NCBI RefSeq assembly: GCF_009363095.1
Contig: NZ_CP045295.1
Coordinates: forward strand, 1,364,001-1,428,000
Direction of reading: 5' to 3'
From: Paenibacillus cellulositrophicus
Lineage (GTDB): Bacteria; Bacillota; Bacilli; Paenibacillales; Paenibacillaceae
Length of the DNA: 64,000 bases
Shown: piece after piece, positions 63,330 to 64,000 of the stretch
How the letters are laid out: the number at the start of each line of letters is the position of its first letter
Position numbering within the stretch: the first letter of the stretch is position 1
Notes under the pieces: model-generated
The model's input: the letters and a program-made list of their open reading frames with translations, nothing else
Database searches by the model: none
What the model was told of the DNA's origin: nothing
Program-made: the position numbers and the translations under genes

Positions 63330-64000
63330 TTAGATGAATTCGCTGAACATTTTCTTCAACCGTTCGATAATACCCGGATTCTGGGCTGACTCCGAGTTGG
63401 TAGCAGGATTCGCTTTCGGTCGGTTCACTGTTTTCTTCACATTGCTGGTATTGGCACTCGCCGTGTTGTTGGTGCTGCGCACGCGAATGTTGCGGATCAC
63501 GTTGTGCAGTACCCCCACACCGCTCGTATAGCCGGGATCTCTGACCCCGATATAATCAGGCACGGCGATTCGGACCGAAGCCGCCAGCTCGCCCTGTGCC
63601 ACCTGAAGCACACCAGGCATGGAAACAGTTCCGCCTGTAAGAATATAACCTCCAGGCAGCTCGCTGTAACCAAGCCGCTTCACTTCTTCGCGGATCAGGT
63701 GGAAAATTTCCTGTACCCGGGGCTCGACGATAGCCGCCAAGTCTTCCTGGGTAAACTCCTTCTCCACATTGCTTCCGATGCGGACCACCTTGAAGGTGAC
63801 GTCCGGAGCGGCATCGGCCATTAACGCACAGCCGTATTTCAGTTTCACTTTCTCGGCCTGGTCGGTCAGCGTCCGCAATCCGTAAGCGATATCGTTGGTT
63901 ACGAATTCCCCGCCGATCGGTAAAGAGGATGTCGCTGCGATCGTTCCCGCTTCAAACACTGCAATCGTCGTTGAGCCCGCACCGATGTCAACCAGAACGG
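63330..64000 (-). CDS. ftsA: Cell division protein FtsA, C-terminal part (cut by window edge)
   Basis: The actin-like membrane tether of FtsZ. The frame is open to the right edge (position 64000), so only about 223 residues are seen. At its start is the [15 protein letters not shown] nucleotide-binding loop. Further on are [14 protein letters not shown] near residue 120 and the hydrophobic/basic C-terminal amphipathic helix [13 protein letters not shown] used for membrane binding. It ends 62 bases before the ftsZ start. Confidence 0.97.
   Translation of the reverse strand, partial: VLVDIGAGSTTIAVFEAGTIAATSSLPIGGEFVTNDIAYGLRTLTDQAEKVKLKYGCALMADAAPDVTFKVVRIGSNVEKEFTQEDLAAIVEPRVQEIFHLIREEVKRLGYSELPGGYILTGGTVSMPGVLQVAQGELAASVRIAVPDYIGVRDPGYTSGVGVLHNVIRNIRVRSTNNTASANTSNVKKTVNRPKANPATNSESAQNPGIIERLKKMFSEFI

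Overview
The window is a contiguous piece of a low-to-moderate GC, endospore-forming Firmicute chromosome and looks most like Paenibacillus. This rests on the conserved cell-division/sporulation block (ftsA, ftsZ, spoIIGA, sigE, sigG, ylmC, pgeF, yggS, sepF, yggT, ylmH, divIVA, ileS), a TatA/TatC pair, a YjcZ-type tiny sporulation protein, a PyrR-controlled pyrimidine operon, CcpA beside acsA/acuA, strong AGGAGG ribosome binding sites and frequent TTG/GTG starts. Genus is inference from gene content and order, not from a database search.

Layout. 1-2.2 kb: C-terminal part of a class A penicillin-binding protein with fibronectin type III repeats. 2.4-8.2 kb: divergent acsA/acuA with a catabolite-responsive element, mtnN, ccpA, ytxJ and a small zinc-finger protein. 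8.3-13.3 kb: a DJ-1/PfpI protein, the PTS pair EIICBA-EI (translationally coupled, no ptsH) and a CoA-binding protein. 13.3-24.7 kb: a divergent EPSP synthase, rhodanese, shikimate kinase, gnd, DUF1054, an MFS transporter, speA, DUF1292, a secreted protein, a small Cys-rich protein and an MBL-fold hydrolase. 24.8-34.4 kb: many short genes (DUF3892, GNAT, lipoprotein, YjfB, YjcZ, a coat-like His-rich protein and several unknowns) among glpQ-like, AI-2E exporter, ung and YitT genes, plus tRNA-Val and a tRNA cluster fMet-Ile2-Leu-Leu.

34.4-43.5 kb: the pyr operon on the minus strand, pyrR-pyrB-pyrC-carA-carB-pyrF-pyrE, with a promoter, PyrR-binding loop and attenuator; pyrK, pyrD and pyrP are not in it. 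43.5-50.5 kb: tatA, tatC, an HTH-DUF1232 regulator, ytaF, an LL-diaminopimelate aminotransferase, rluD-like, lspA, yteA and a small membrane protein. 50.5-64 kb: eukaryote-type ileS with a T-box leader, then the ylm/div genes and sporulation sigma factors up to ftsZ and the cut ftsA.

The most notable signals are an inverted-repeat-bounded segment of about 490 bp lying between the ileS T-box terminator and ileS itself, a dispersed hairpin repeat (CCCCACAAAGTGAAG type) including one copy inside the pyr leader, a tatC that appears to need a CTG start, an EPSP synthase with altered active-site residues, and a spoIIG promoter with an atypical 22-bp spacer. I found no CRISPR array, prophage, complete insertion sequence or obvious new defence system.
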